Notes: generated by a model from the sequence alone, not told the origin. Shown: positions 9,732 through 19,206, counted from the first letter of the stretch. The stretch is 64,000 bases of DNA from Roseovarius salinarum (GCF_002834145.1 NZ_PHNT01000002.1:1-64000), one strand, 5' to 3'. Translations and numbers: made by a program.

Positions 9732-12089
9732 ATGCTTTTCGGACTTGACGGCGTCGAGATCGGCCTGATCATAGTGTTTCTCTGCCTTTTCGGCAGTATC
9801 CTGTCGGGCTTCCCGGTCGCGTTCGCCATCGGCGGGGCCGGGGTGGTGTCGTTCACGATCATTGCCGCGCTCGACAGCGCCGGGCTGTTGATCCACCAGG
9901 CCATCGACACCGGCAGCCAGGCCTACGATGCGCTGATCGCGCAGGGCGTGAAGCCGCAGGAGATATCGATCTTCCGATACCCCGAGCTGCCGCGCATCGC
10001 CGAGCCGGTGTTCGAGCGCGGCTGGGAATCCGCGCTCAACCGCAACATCAGCTTCATCGTCAACCGCATCAACGAACGCGTCCTTGCCGGGCAGTCCATC
10101 GAGACGCTGCTGGCGGTGCTGATGTTCGTGATGATGGGCATCACGCTGGAACGCTCGCGCATCGCCGAGGACCTTCTGACCACGATGGCGCGCGTCTTCG
10201 GCCCGCTGCCGGGCGGTCTGGCCGTCTCGGTCGTGGTCGTGGGGGCGTTCCTCGCCGCGTCCACGGGCATCGTGGGCGCCACCGTGGTGACCATGGGCCT
10301 GCTCAGCCTGCCGACGATGCTGCGCAACAACTACTCGCCCCAGATCGCCACCGGCGTGATCTCGGCCTCGGGCACGCTCGGGCAGATCATCCCGCCGTCG
10401 ATCGTGATCGTGCTTCTGGGCACGCTGGCCGGTGACCTGTACTCCACCGCGCAGGAGAACCGCGCGCAGGAGGCGGGGTGCTCCGACGCGCTGACCTACC
10501 TCGGCGAGCCGGCGGTGGTGTCGGTGGGCACGCTTTTCCAGGCCGCGCTGCTGCCCGGCATCATGCTGGCGCTGCTCTATGCGCTCTACGCCTTCGGCTA
10601 CGCCTTGATCTATCCCTCGCGCGCGCCGGCGGTCGCGCTTGGCAGCGGCGACCCGGAACCGCGCACGCGCGCCGAGACATTCACCTGGTTCATAGGCCTG
10701 CCCGTCGCGTTGATCGCGGGGATGCTTCTGCTGATGCAGGTGAACGTGATCGGCTCTCAAAGCCTCGATGTCGCCACCGCCACGCAGGCGGGCGATACCG
10801 CCTCGCTGCGCACCAACGTCAGCGAGGACTGCAAGGAATCGATGATCGAGCTGCACGGCCAGGCCGCCTGGGACCGGGCGCTGGCCGAACAGGAAAAGAT
10901 CGAGGCCCAGGGCGGGATCGCGGAAAGCGAGGATCTGACCGAGGAACAGATCGCGCAGCGCATTGCCGAGAAGGAGGCGAACGCCGCCCCCATCGGCACC
11001 GGCGTGGCCACGATCATGCTGATCCTGTCGCTGATCCTCGTTCTCGCCCGCGGCATCAAGCCCGCCGCCGACCCCAAGCCGCTGCTCATCGGGGGGCTGG
11101 GTGTCGTGCTCGGGCTGATCGCCGACATCCTGCTGATTGCCCCGTCAACCTCGCCGGCCATCAGTTTCCTGATCCTCGCGATCCCCTACGGCATGGCGCT
11201 GCACGGATGTGCCGCGGCCGCGGCCCGCCTGGCCGAGAACGAGCTGATCCGCGTCGTCTTCCCGCCGCTCGTGCTTGTCGTGGCGGTCCTGGGCTCGATC
11301 CTCGGCGGCATCACCAACCCGACGCCGGCGGCGGCGCTTGGTGCGGGCGGCGCGATCATGCTGGCCGCCTATCGCAAGCTCAAGGAAACGGGCGAGACCA
11401 GCGCGAAGCTCATCATCTGGGCCACGCTGGCGATCATCCTGTGCATCCTGGTGGGCATCAACTTCGACCTGCGCATCAATAACGAAGACGTCGATCCCGA
11501 AACCTGGATCGCATTCTTCGTGGCCTACGCCGCCTATCTCTTCGCCGCCTTCGGGCTGCTGTTCTCGTGCTGGATCCTGTTCCGCGAGGGCGTGCTGACT
11601 CCGGTGGTGCGCGAGACGGCCAAGGTCACCTCGATGGTGTTCACCATCCTGATCGGCTCGCAGCTTCTGAACCTGGTGGTCATCTCCTTCGGCGGCGAAC
11701 ACTACATCCAGCAGTTCCTCAAGAGCTTCGACAACGAACACACGGTGTTCCTGCTGGTCATGCTCGTGCTGTTCATCCTGGGCTTCGTGCTGGACTTCCT
11801 AGAGATCATCTACATCGTCGTGCCGATCGTTGGGCCCGTGATCTACGGCGGCTCCTTCGACCCGAAATGGGTGACGATCATGATCGCGATCAACCTGCAG
11901 ACATCTTTCCTCACGCCGCCTTTCGGCTTCGCGCTGTTCTACCTGCGCGGGGTGGCGCCCAAGGAGGTGACGACCGTCCAGATCTATCGCGGGGTGGCGC
12001 CCTTCGTGCTGATCCAGGTCGTCGGGCTTGCGCTGCTGTGGTACTTCCCCGACATCGTGACCATCGTGCCGCAGCTGCTCGGGCGTTGA
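9732..12089 (+). CDS. TRAP transporter large permease subunit (DctM family), enlarged
   Basis: The large membrane subunit forms the sodium-coupled transport channel of the TRAP system. At 785 residues it is far longer than a standard DctM (about 430). The N-terminal part holds GFPVAFAIGGAG and TGIVGATVVTMGLLSLP, then SGTLGQIIPPSIVIV. A soluble, acidic, Gln/Glu-rich insert of roughly 90 residues (about 345-420) interrupts the membrane region, followed by extra hydrophobic segments, and the conserved end motif LDFLEIIYIVVPIVGP / TSFLTPPFGFALFYLRGVAP closes the protein. Large DctM proteins of this type are known in Rhodobacterales; what the insert does is unclear. Confidence 0.9.
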   Translation: MLFGLDGVEIGLIIVFLCLFGSILSGFPVAFAIGGAGVVSFTIIAALDSAGLLIHQAIDTGSQAYDALIAQGVKPQEISIFRYPELPRIAEPVFERGWESALNRNISFIVNRINERVLAGQSIETLLAVLMFVMMGITLERSRIAEDLLTTMARVFGPLPGGLAVSVVVVGAFLAASTGIVGATVVTMGLLSLPTMLRNNYSPQIATGVISASGTLGQIIPPSIVIVLLGTLAGDLYSTAQENRAQEAGCSDALTYLGEPAVVSVGTLFQAALLPGIMLALLYALYAFGYALIYPSRAPAVALGSGDPEPRTRAETFTWFIGLPVALIAGMLLLMQVNVIGSQSLDVATATQAGDTASLRTNVSEDCKESMIELHGQAAWDRALAEQEKIEAQGGIAESEDLTEEQIAQRIAEKEANAAPIGTGVATIMLILSLILVLARGIKPAADPKPLLIGGLGVVLGLIADILLIAPSTSPAISFLILAIPYGMALHGCAAAAARLAENELIRVVFPPLVLVVAVLGSILGGITNPTPAAALGAGGAIMLAAYRKLKETGETSAKLIIWATLAIILCILVGINFDLRINNEDVDPETWIAFFVAYAAYLFAAFGLLFSCWILFREGVLTPVVRETAKVTSMVFTILIGSQLLNLVVISFGGEHYIQQFLKSFDNEHTVFLLVMLVLFILGFVLDFLEIIYIVVPIVGPVIYGGSFDPKWVTIMIAINLQTSFLTPPFGFALFYLRGVAPKEVTTVQIYRGVAPFVLIQVVGLALLWYFPDIVTIVPQLLGR

Positions 12090-12095
12090 CCGGCG

Positions 12096-12119
12096 CCCGC
12101 GCCGCCGCGCCGGCGCGGG
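12096..12119. terminator. GC-rich hairpin between convergent TRAP and flavodoxin-like genes
   Basis: CCCGCGCCG / CGGCGCGGG form a perfect 9-bp stem with a 6-base loop directly between two convergent genes. There is no T-run on either side, so termination could be bidirectional or Rho-assisted; the call rests mainly on position. Confidence 0.45.
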
Positions 12120-12129
12120 GACGGCATGC

Positions 12130-12615
12130 TCAGAACGCGCCCATGCTCAAACCGGCGGCCAGCGCCGCGCCGAGTTCGCGGCACTGGTCCAGTTCCGTCT
12201 CGGGGATCGTCTTTTCCGCCAGGATCTTCTCGGCGGTCTGGGCGTGGGTGCACACGATGATCGGTTCCTGCACCTCGCGCAGTCGCCAGCCCTGCGCGAT
12301 GCGGGCCGTCTGGCGCGCGGCGTTCGTGCCATCCGAGCCGGCGCAGACCATCTGGGCATAGGGCCGACCCTCGATCCGGCCCAGCACGGGATAATAGCAC
12401 CGGTCGAAGAAATCCTTCATCACGCCCGCGATGGCGGCCAGGTTCTCGGGCGCGCAGAACAGGTACCCGTCGGCCCCCAGCAGGTCCTCCGGCCCGGCCT
12501 CTGGCGCGGTCTTCAGCACGGTCGTCGTTTCCGCGCGTGCGGCCTCGGCGGCGGCCTCGGCCATCTGCTGGCTGCCCCCGGTTTTCGAGTGATAGACGAT
12601 CAGAAGCTGTGCCAT
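12130..12615 (-). CDS. Flavodoxin-like / NAD(P)H oxidoreductase family protein
   Basis: A 161-residue flavodoxin-fold protein. The N-terminus MAQLLIVYHSKTGGSQQMAEAA is the FMN-phosphate loop (T/S-x-T-G-x-T/S-like), and DGYLFCAPENLAAIAGVMKDFFDRCYY matches the flavin-isoalloxazine region of WrbA/NADPH-dependent FMN reductase-like proteins. It probably binds FMN and moves electrons in the cytoplasm, but the partner is unknown. The ATG at 12615 begins the fold exactly; longer in-frame extensions upstream have no ribosome site. It is convergent with the TRAP operon. Confidence 0.8.
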   Translation of the reverse strand: MAQLLIVYHSKTGGSQQMAEAAAEAARAETTTVLKTAPEAGPEDLLGADGYLFCAPENLAAIAGVMKDFFDRCYYPVLGRIEGRPYAQMVCAGSDGTNAARQTARIAQGWRLREVQEPIIVCTHAQTAEKILAEKTIPETELDQCRELGAALAAGLSMGAF

Positions 12616-12707
12616 GACCGGTTTCCTTCGGCGCGCCTTGGCGCAGTCATTCAAGATGCTGTCGGGTTCAAGCCGCGGATCACCTGCGCCGTCCCGCGGG
12701 CCGCCGA

Positions 12708-13538
12708 TCAGCCCTTGCGCGGGCGCAGCGGGCGACCGTCGGGCAAAGAGATGTTGGCGACCTGCTCGGCGATCGGGTCGTTGGACAGCGGGTGCGCCTG
12801 GCTGTCGTAGTCGGACGGGTCGCGCATCCGTTCCCATTCCCCGTTCACATAGACCTCGAGCCCGGAAAACGCGGACTTGTAGCCCATCTTCGGGCTGCCC
12901 GGCACCCAGTAGCCGAGGTAGACGTAAGGCAGCCCCGCCGCGCGCGCGATCTCGACGTGGTCGAGGATCAGGTAGGTGCCCAGCGACGCCTTGGGCCGGT
13001 CGGGGTCGTAGAAGGAATAGACCATGCTCACCCCGTCATCGAGCACGTCTGTCAGGCTGACCGCCACCAGCGCGTCCGTCTCTGGATCGGTGTATTCGAC
13101 CAACCGGGTCTTGATCGGTGTCTCCTCGATCATCGCGGCGAATTCGAAGGCATCCATGTCGGCCATGCCCCCTTCGGCGTGGCGGCTTTCGAGGTAGGCG
13201 CGAAACAGCGCGTATTGCTCTTCGGTGGCCCAGGGCGAGGTCGCCTTCCGGGTCAGCTGCGCGTTGCGGTTGCGCGTGCGCTTCTGGCTTTTCGAGGGCG
13301 AGAAGGCCGCCACGTCGATGCGTGCCGACAGGCAGGCCGCGCAGTCGGCGCAGGACGGGCGGTAAAGCACGTTCTGCGACCGCCGGAACCCCTGCTTGGA
13401 CAGGCTGTCATTGAGCCGCTGCGCGCCTTCGCCCTGGAGCGCGGTGAACAGCTTGCGCTCCATCCGGCCCTCGAGATAGGGGCAGGGCTGCGGGGCCGTG
13501 ACGTAAAACTGCGGGGCAAGGGGGAGTGTGTGGCGCAT
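12708..13538 (-). CDS. bpt: Aspartate/glutamate leucyltransferase (Bpt)
   Basis: This N-end rule enzyme transfers leucine from Leu-tRNA to proteins with N-terminal Asp or Glu, marking them for ClpAP. Its 276 residues match the family size. Visible features are the N-terminal Cys-containing block [19 protein letters not shown], the [14 protein letters not shown] cluster, the FYDPD motif and [26 protein letters not shown] near the C-terminus. It is unlikely to be the eukaryotic-type Ate1 arginyltransferase, given the bacterial length and motifs. A promoter with TTGGCG-17-TATCGT lies just upstream. Confidence 0.92.
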   Translation of the reverse strand: MRHTLPLAPQFYVTAPQPCPYLEGRMERKLFTALQGEGAQRLNDSLSKQGFRRSQNVLYRPSCADCAACLSARIDVAAFSPSKSQKRTRNRNAQLTRKATSPWATEEQYALFRAYLESRHAEGGMADMDAFEFAAMIEETPIKTRLVEYTDPETDALVAVSLTDVLDDGVSMVYSFYDPDRPKASLGTYLILDHVEIARAAGLPYVYLGYWVPGSPKMGYKSAFSGLEVYVNGEWERMRDPSDYDSQAHPLSNDPIAEQVANISLPDGRPLRPRKG

Positions 13539-13567
13539 CCCGGCTCCGGTATCTCGTTGTCATGAAA

Positions 13568-13596
13568 ACGATAACAACGATCCCCACGGGCGCCAA
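13568..13596 (-). promoter_or_regulatory. Putative promoter of bpt
   Basis: TTGGCG (13596-13591), a 17-base spacer and TATCGT (13573-13568) on the minus strand. The -10 region lies inside an inverted repeat, CGTTGT (13555-13560) / ACAACG (13574-13579), which could be an operator. Confidence 0.45.
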
Positions 13597-13612
13597 GGGG
13601 GCAGCGCGCGTG

Positions 13613-14062
13613 CTACGCCGCCGCGCGGCGGCGCAATGCGACCGTTCCCAGCAGGTGATCGCTCAGCCCCTGGCCCCGGTCGGTCGTCAGCATCAGCACG
13701 ATGGAGATCACCTGCAGCACGGGGATCGCGAAAGAGACCGTCAGCCCCAGCGTGTGCAGGAACGCCAGCCGCAGGTCGAAGCGTTCGCCCGTGATGCCGC
13801 GGAACTCGATCGCCGTGGCCCGCATTCCCCAGGTGGCCGAGCCGTTGGCAATGGTGACCACGCGGTAGGCGAACCCCACCGTGAGCATCAGGAACGGAAA
13901 GAAGAACACGCCGGCGAAGGCGGTGAACGGCAGGATCAGCAGGCAGATCAGCGCGATCAGAACCGTATCGATGACGAAGGCCACCAGGCGCTTCGCGGGC
14001 ACGCCCGCGTAGAATTCCGGCTGGCTGTGCGGGTCGGGGAGGTTGCGGGCGTCCATCTGCAT
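13613..14062 (-). CDS. RDD family integral membrane protein
   Basis: A 149-residue inner-membrane protein of the RDD family, named for conserved Arg and Asp residues. The N-terminal region ends AKRLVAFVIDTVLIAL, with the Arg and Asp in the first membrane helix. Two further hydrophobic stretches (residues 47-70 and 105-125) are separated by GSATWGMRATAIEF, and the protein ends RGQGLSDHLLGTVALRRR, the typical second conserved block. The function of this family is largely unknown; some members have been linked to ion transport. It is co-oriented with DUF2852 about 90 bases upstream. Confidence 0.85.
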   Translation of the reverse strand: MQMDARNLPDPHSQPEFYAGVPAKRLVAFVIDTVLIALICLLILPFTAFAGVFFFPFLMLTVGFAYRVVTIANGSATWGMRATAIEFRGITGERFDLRLAFLHTLGLTVSFAIPVLQVISIVLMLTTDRGQGLSDHLLGTVALRRRAAA

Positions 14063-14155
14063 TGCCGCGTCCTTACAACAGGGGGCGCCGGGCCGAAAGC
14101 CCGGCCCGGCGATGCGCGGGGGCGGCGCCCGGTGGGGCCGGGCGCCGCCAGGGCG

Positions 14156-14605
14156 TCAGGCCCTTGTCGCGTCGGCGTTCCCGCCCTCATCGGTGTCTGC
14201 GGCGGCGGCGCGGGCACGCTCGGCCATGAACTGGTCGAACTCGGCCTTGTCCTTGGCCTCGCGCAGGCGCTGGAGAAACGCCTCGAAGCTCTCCTGCTCC
14301 TCCTCCAGCCGGCGCAGGGTCTCCTCGCGGTAGGTGTCGAAGGCGGTGTTGCCGGTGGGTCGTCCGGCGCGGGCGGCGTGACGATGGCGGCGGCCGCCAC
14401 GGCATTTGCGATCGGTCTTGCAGAACATGCGGTTGCTCCAGATCATGTAGAAAAGAAGGGCCAGGCCGATGGGCCAGAACAGGATGAAGCCGAGTACCAT
14501 GGCGGTGATCCAGGCCCCTTTGCCCCGGTCGTCCAGCCAGGATTCGGCCCGCGCGAGCCAGCCCAGCGGGCCGGAATCGGGGGCGGATCGGGCGAGGGTG
14601 GTCAT
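14156..14605 (-). CDS. DUF2852 membrane protein
   Basis: A 149-residue protein with one strong membrane pair near residues 31-57 (GAWITAMVLGFILFWPIGLALLF) followed by YMIWSNRMF, then a basic stretch and a long charged helix (residues 90-140, rich in Glu, Arg and Lys) that probably forms a coiled coil in the cytoplasm. This matches DUF2852, a family found mainly in Alphaproteobacteria and of unknown function. The ATG at 14605 begins the only reasonable reading. It sits directly upstream of the RDD gene, and both may affect the envelope. Confidence 0.82.
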   Translation of the reverse strand: MTTLARSAPDSGPLGWLARAESWLDDRGKGAWITAMVLGFILFWPIGLALLFYMIWSNRMFCKTDRKCRGGRRHRHAARAGRPTGNTAFDTYREETLRRLEEEQESFEAFLQRLREAKDKAEFDQFMAERARAAAADTDEGGNADATRA

Positions 14606-14715
14606 GCGTGCGGTCCTTTCTCTGCGGTGTCGTGCGAAGGATGGATGTTAACGACCTTCACATCGACAACATCGGGCCTGCGCCCGCCGCACGCAAGGGG
14701 TGATGTGAAAAATTT

Positions 14716-15198
14716 TTACATTTTTTCCGAATGTATCGTGAAATCAGCGAGTTGCGCACCCGACGCGCGGAGCAGGTCGCGCGGGGCGATGGCGAAGACG
14801 TGCCGTGGCGTGCCCGCCGCGGCCCAGACCTCGTCGAAGTCCAGCAGCCGCGCGTCGAAGTAGGCCCGGGGTCGCGTCACGTGGCCGACCGGCGCCACGC
14901 CGCCGATGGCGAACCCGGTCTGGGCCCGGATCAGCCCGGCGTCGGCCTTGCCCAGCGCCTCGCCGGCCAGCCTAGCGGCCTTGGCGTCGTCCACCCGGTT
15001 GCCGCCTGCGGTGACGAACAGGATCGCCGCGCCGCTCGACAGGCCGCGGACCATGACCGACTTGGCAATCTGGTCGATGCCGCACCCGGCAAGATCGGCG
15101 GCCATCTGCGCGGTGTTCGCCGGACCGATCTCGACCGGCCGGGCCGCCACACCGGCGTCCTCGAGCGCGCGGGTCACGCGCCGCAGGCTCTTGCTCAT
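14716..15198 (-). CDS. YbaK/EbsC family aminoacyl-tRNA deacylase-like protein
   Basis: A 160-residue YbaK/ProX-like domain protein, likely a trans-editing factor that hydrolyses mis-charged aminoacyl-tRNA. Family features include ANTAQMAADLAGCGIDQIAKSVMV, the conserved FVTAGGNRVDDAKAARLAGEAL and TGFAIGGVAPVGH, which carries the Gly-rich substrate pocket. The start at 15198 has AAGGAGG about 7 bases upstream, which decides against longer in-frame starts. It is divergent from glnE (86 bases apart). Which amino acid is edited cannot be read from sequence. Confidence 0.85.
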   Translation of the reverse strand: MSKSLRRVTRALEDAGVAARPVEIGPANTAQMAADLAGCGIDQIAKSVMVRGLSSGAAILFVTAGGNRVDDAKAARLAGEALGKADAGLIRAQTGFAIGGVAPVGHVTRPRAYFDARLLDFDEVWAAAGTPRHVFAIAPRDLLRASGAQLADFTIHSEKM

Positions 15199-15283
15199 GG
15201 CTGGTGCCTCCTTCGCGTTTTGCCGCAGTATCGGCATGCGCGCGGGCATTGACCAGCCCGGGGCGGCGCGTATCACTGGCCGC

Positions 15284-18097
15284 ATGGATTTCATGTCACG
15301 CATCGTGCGCGTCCCCCGCGCCCATGAGCCCGAGCACGCCGCCGAGACGCGCGCGCTGTTTCCGGACCTTCCCGAACCGCTGGGCGAGCTTGTCGCCGGG
15401 GCCGCCGGCTGCAGCCCCTACCTGCGCACGCTCGCGGAAGCCGAGCGCGACTGGCTGCCCGGCGCCCTCGAGGCGCCGGAGGCGGCGTGGGCGGCCTTGC
15501 TGGCCGCGCTGCCGGAGGTGGCCGACGACGCGCTGCCCGCCGAGTTGCGCCGCGCCAAGCGCCGCGTGGCGCTGCTGATCGCGCTGGCGGACCTCGCCGG
15601 CGTCTGGCCGCTGGAGACGGTGACGGCCCGCCTGACCGAGTTCGCCGGCCTGGCCTGCGACCTGGCGCTGAAGGCGGCCGTGGCCCGGCAGGCCCGGCGT
15701 GGCAAGGTGCCGGGCGCCGACGAGTCCGCCGCCCGGCAGGACGCCGCCGGCATGGTCGTGCTGGCGATGGGCAAGATGGGCGCGGGCGAGTTGAACTACA
15801 GCTCGGACATCGACCTGATCTGCCTCTACGACGAAACCCGCTTCGACGAGGCCGAGCTGCACGATGCGCGCGCCGCCTTCGTGCGCGCGACCCGGCAGAT
15901 GAGCGCGACGCTCAGCGACCGAACCGCCGAGGGCTATGTCTTTCGCACCGACCTTCGCCTGCGCCCCGATCCCTCGGTCACCCCCGTGTGCATGGCAATG
16001 GAAGCGGCCGAGCGTTACTACGAAAGCCTGGGCCGGACGTGGGAGCGCGCGGCCTACGTCAAGGCGCGGCCCTGCGCCGGCGACCTGGACGCCGGCGCAC
16101 GGTTCCTCGAGGCGTTGCGCCCCTTCGTCTGGCGCAAGCACCTCGATTTCGCGGCCATCGAGGACGCGCACAACATGCGGCTGCGCATTCGCGAACACAA
16201 GGGGCTGGCCGGCCCCATAACCCTTCCGGGCCACGACATGAAGCTGGGCCGCGGCGGCATCCGCGAGATCGAGTTCTTCACCCAGACCCGCCAGATCATC
16301 GCCGGTGGACGCGACCCCGCGCTTCGCGTGCGCGGCACCGTCGACGGGCTGGCGCGGCTGGCCGGGCAGGGGTGGGTGCCGCAGGAGACGGCCGAGCTGC
16401 TGACGCGGCATTACCGCTTTCACCGCGAGGTCGAGCATCGCCTCCAGATGCTGCGCGATGCGCAGACCCATGCCCTGCCGTCAGCGGAAGCGGAGTTCGA
16501 CCGCCTTGCCGCTTTCATGGACCGCGACCGCGCCGACCTGCAGCGCGAGCTGCGCGACCGGCTGGGCGAGGTTCACGAAACCATCGAGAGTTTCTTCGCC
16601 CCCGATGAGGCCGCCGCGCCGCCGGACGTGGCCGCCCCCGGGGTCGAGATGCTGGACCAGGAAGTTATCGCGCGCTGGCACAGCTACCCGGCGCTGCGTT
16701 CGGCCCGCGCCGAGGAGATCTTCAAGCGGTTGCGTCCCGACATCCTGTCGCGGCTGGCGCGCACCGCCCATCCGAACGAGGCGCTGCTGGCCTTCGACGG
16801 CTTCCTGGCCGGGCTGCCCGCCGGCGTGCAGGTGTTTTCGTTGTTCGAGGCCAACCCCCAGCTCATCGACCTTCTGGTGGACATTGCCGGCACCGCGCCG
16901 GCGCTGGCCGCGCACCTGTCGCGCAACGCCGGGGTCTTCGACGCGGTGATCGGCGGCGATTTCTTCGCGCCGTGGCCGGGGCGCGGCGCGCTGGAATCCG
17001 AACTGGCCGACCGGATGGCACGCGAGGACGACTACGAACGCCGTCTCGACGCCGCGCGCCGGTGGTTCCGCGAATGGCACTTCCGCGTCGGCGTGCATCA
17101 CCTGCGCGGGCTGATCGGCGCCGACGACGCGGGCCGTCAGTACGCCGACCTTGCCGGCGCGGTGATCGGCGCGCTCTGGCCGGTGGTGGTCGAGCAGTTC
17201 GCGGCCAAGCATGGCGCGCCCCCCGGGCGCGGGGCGGTTGTGGTCGGCATGGGGTCGCTGGGGGCCGAGCGGCTGAACGCGACCTCGGACCTCGATCTGA
17301 TCGTGATCTACGACGCGCAGGGCGCCGAGGGCTCCGACGGGCGCCGCCCGCTGTCGTCAGGCGCCTATTACGCGCGGCTGACGCAGGCGCTGATCACGGC
17401 GCTGACCGCGCCGATGGCCGAGGGCCGGCTGTTCGAGGTGGACATGCGCCTGCGCCCCTCGGGACACCAGGGGCCGGTGGCCACCGGCTGGGACGCGTTC
17501 CGCCACTACCAGCGAGAGGAAGCCTGGACCTGGGAGCACCTGGCGCTGACCCGCGCGCGTGTCGTGACCGGCGCCCCGGACCTCGCCGATGACGTCGAGG
17601 CGTTTCGCGCCACGCTGCTGGCCGAGACCGGCACGCCCGAGGGGGTGCTGCACGAGGTCGCCCGGATGCGCGACCGCATCGCGGCGGCCAAGACGCCCGA
17701 CGGCCCGTGGGACCCCAAGCTTGGCCCCGGCCGGATGCAGGAGATCGAGCTCGTCGCGCAGGCCGGAACGCTGCTGGCCGGCGAGATGGCGCGCGACGTG
17801 GCGTCGGGGCTGGATGCCTGTGTCGCGATCGGGTGGCTGGATGACGCCGATAGGAGCGCGCTGTTGCAGGCCCATGGGCTTTGCTGGCAGGTGTTGCAGG
17901 TCGGCCGGTTGCTGGACGCGCGGTCGCTCGACCCCGAGCGCATCGGCGAGGGTGGCGCGGCCTTCGTGCTGCGCGAGACGGGCCACGACGACATCGCGTC
18001 GCTGCACGCGGCGCTGCAACAGGCAACCGACTGGGCCGCCGGGGTGATCGACGCCGCGCTGGCCCGCCGTCCGGGGGAGGCGACAGATGGAGACTGA
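15284..18097 (+). CDS. glnE: Bifunctional glutamine synthetase adenylyltransferase / adenylyl-removing enzyme
   Basis: GlnE attaches AMP to glutamine synthetase when nitrogen is plentiful and removes it when nitrogen is scarce, guided by PII proteins. The 937-residue protein has the duplicated layout: an N-terminal deadenylase nucleotidyltransferase domain with MGKMGAGELNYSSDIDLICLYD (about residues 165-185) and GGIREIEFF, and a C-terminal adenylylase domain with MGSLGAERLNATSDLDLIVIYD (about 655-675) and GRMQEIELVAQ. An ATG nine bases downstream is an equally possible start; neither has a strong ribosome site. Confidence 0.95.
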   Translation: MDFMSRIVRVPRAHEPEHAAETRALFPDLPEPLGELVAGAAGCSPYLRTLAEAERDWLPGALEAPEAAWAALLAALPEVADDALPAELRRAKRRVALLIALADLAGVWPLETVTARLTEFAGLACDLALKAAVARQARRGKVPGADESAARQDAAGMVVLAMGKMGAGELNYSSDIDLICLYDETRFDEAELHDARAAFVRATRQMSATLSDRTAEGYVFRTDLRLRPDPSVTPVCMAMEAAERYYESLGRTWERAAYVKARPCAGDLDAGARFLEALRPFVWRKHLDFAAIEDAHNMRLRIREHKGLAGPITLPGHDMKLGRGGIREIEFFTQTRQIIAGGRDPALRVRGTVDGLARLAGQGWVPQETAELLTRHYRFHREVEHRLQMLRDAQTHALPSAEAEFDRLAAFMDRDRADLQRELRDRLGEVHETIESFFAPDEAAAPPDVAAPGVEMLDQEVIARWHSYPALRSARAEEIFKRLRPDILSRLARTAHPNEALLAFDGFLAGLPAGVQVFSLFEANPQLIDLLVDIAGTAPALAAHLSRNAGVFDAVIGGDFFAPWPGRGALESELADRMAREDDYERRLDAARRWFREWHFRVGVHHLRGLIGADDAGRQYADLAGAVIGALWPVVVEQFAAKHGAPPGRGAVVVGMGSLGAERLNATSDLDLIVIYDAQGAEGSDGRRPLSSGAYYARLTQALITALTAPMAEGRLFEVDMRLRPSGHQGPVATGWDAFRHYQREEAWTWEHLALTRARVVTGAPDLADDVEAFRATLLAETGTPEGVLHEVARMRDRIAAAKTPDGPWDPKLGPGRMQEIELVAQAGTLLAGEMARDVASGLDACVAIGWLDDADRSALLQAHGLCWQVLQVGRLLDARSLDPERIGEGGAAFVLRETGHDDIASLHAALQQATDWAAGVIDAALARRPGEATDGD

Positions 18098-18356
18098 CCC
18101 GCGCGATCCCAAGGGCCTGATCCGCGAGGCGTATCGCATCGAGGGCATCGGCGAGGCCGAGTGCCGCTCGATCTTCCTGGACTGGGCGTTGTCACTGCCC
18201 GACGGCGACGACACGCAGGCGGCGCTGGCCGAGTTGCTGGACCGCTACCGCCCCGGCAACCCGGACCACCCGATGACCCGCGTCATGGCGGAGGGGCGTC
18301 AGAAGATCATCGCGCCCAAGCGGCGCGGCGGCTGGAAATCACGGCGCGGCAACTGA
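18087..18356 (+). CDS. Small conserved hypothetical protein overlapping glnE
   Basis: An 89-residue acidic/basic protein with no signal peptide or membrane segment (METDPRDPKGLIREAYRIEGI..., ending in a Lys/Arg-rich tail). It begins inside the last 11 bases of glnE, so it is probably translationally coupled to it. The phrase IFLDWALSLPDGDDTQAALAELLDRY looks like a compact helical domain. I do not recognise a named family; small proteins of this kind are common next to glnE in Rhodobacterales. A role in nitrogen control is only a guess from position. Confidence 0.8.
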   Translation: METDPRDPKGLIREAYRIEGIGEAECRSIFLDWALSLPDGDDTQAALAELLDRYRPGNPDHPMTRVMAEGRQKIIAPKRRGGWKSRRGN

Positions 18357-18481
18357 CGGTTGCGCGTGCGCCGTTCGCTCGCCGCGGCCGGAGAAACGAG
18401 CGGATTGCGCCCAATTCGCGCCCGATTCGAAGGGCATCTTCCCCGCTGACCGAATACCGGAACTGCCCCAGGGAGGGTGCC

Positions 18482-19168
18482 ATGACAACGAAGCTACGCC
18501 TTGTCGCCGCCGCTGCGCTCGGCCTGACGCTTTCGGCCTGCGCCACGGTCGAGACCGCGACGCGCAACATCTCCGCCGGGCCGGTGGACGAGGCCGCCGT
18601 CGACGCGGTCCCGTCTCCATCGGCCGACGCCCCCGAAGCGATGGCCCCCGTGAAAGTGATCGCGACGCGCGTCGTGGTGCCGCGGTCGCTGCACGTGTCG
18701 GAGGCCAACACCTATCTTCCCGGGGGGGATATCGTCTGGCGCGAGGATCCCCCGGGCGACCGGCATGCGCAGGTTGCACGGATCTTCGAAGCGGCGATCG
18801 ACCGCGGATTGGCAGGGATGGCCGAAACCGGCGATGACGCGGTGAAGGTGATCCTGCGCGCGGAGGTCGAGAAGTTCCACGCGTTGACCGAGAAGGCGCG
18901 CTACACCACCGGCGGCGTGCACGGCCTGCGCTTCAAGCTCAGCCTGCACGACCCGGCCACCGGCGCGCCGCTGAGCCGCGCCCGCAGCATCAAGGCCGAT
19001 CTCAAGGCATTCGGCGGGGCCCGCGCGATCCGGGCCGAGCGGGCCGGGATCACCCAGAAGGCACGGATCACCGAGCATCTGTCCGACGTGATCCGCACCG
19101 AGCTGACCGACCCCGAGGGCTTCCGCGGCGAAAGCTACGGGCTCATCGGCGCGCTCAACCACCTCTGA
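18482..19168 (+). CDS. Putative outer-membrane-associated lipoprotein (DUF6778-like)
   Basis: A 228-residue exported lipoprotein. The signal peptide MTTKLRLVAAAALGLTLSAC ends in the lipobox LSAC, so the mature protein begins at lipidated Cys20. A Ser/Pro/Ala linker follows, then a folded region with VVVPRSLHVSEANTYLPGGDIVWREDP and FKLSLHDPATGAPLS. The pattern agrees with a Rhodobacterales lipoprotein group I associate with DUF6778, but I could not confirm this. The function is unknown. The ATG follows an AGGGAGG box. It is separately transcribed from the upstream gene. Confidence 0.8.
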   Translation: MTTKLRLVAAAALGLTLSACATVETATRNISAGPVDEAAVDAVPSPSADAPEAMAPVKVIATRVVVPRSLHVSEANTYLPGGDIVWREDPPGDRHAQVARIFEAAIDRGLAGMAETGDDAVKVILRAEVEKFHALTEKARYTTGGVHGLRFKLSLHDPATGAPLSRARSIKADLKAFGGARAIRAERAGITQKARITEHLSDVIRTELTDPEGFRGESYGLIGALNHL

Positions 19169-19206
19169 CCTTTTCGCCCGGCGCGAAACGCCGTAAGGGG
19201 GCGGGC

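Noticed and set aside
14705..14722. AAAAATTTTT-containing near-palindrome at the end of the YbaK-like gene
   Set aside because: A T-rich stretch but no GC stem before it, so it is not an intrinsic terminator, and it overlaps the stop codon; probably chance or a minor AT-rich site.
14906..15283. Upstream extension of glnE in the same frame
   Set aside because: It would cover the divergent YbaK-like gene, and its translation matches nothing in the GlnE family; the family N-terminus begins at 15284 or 15293.
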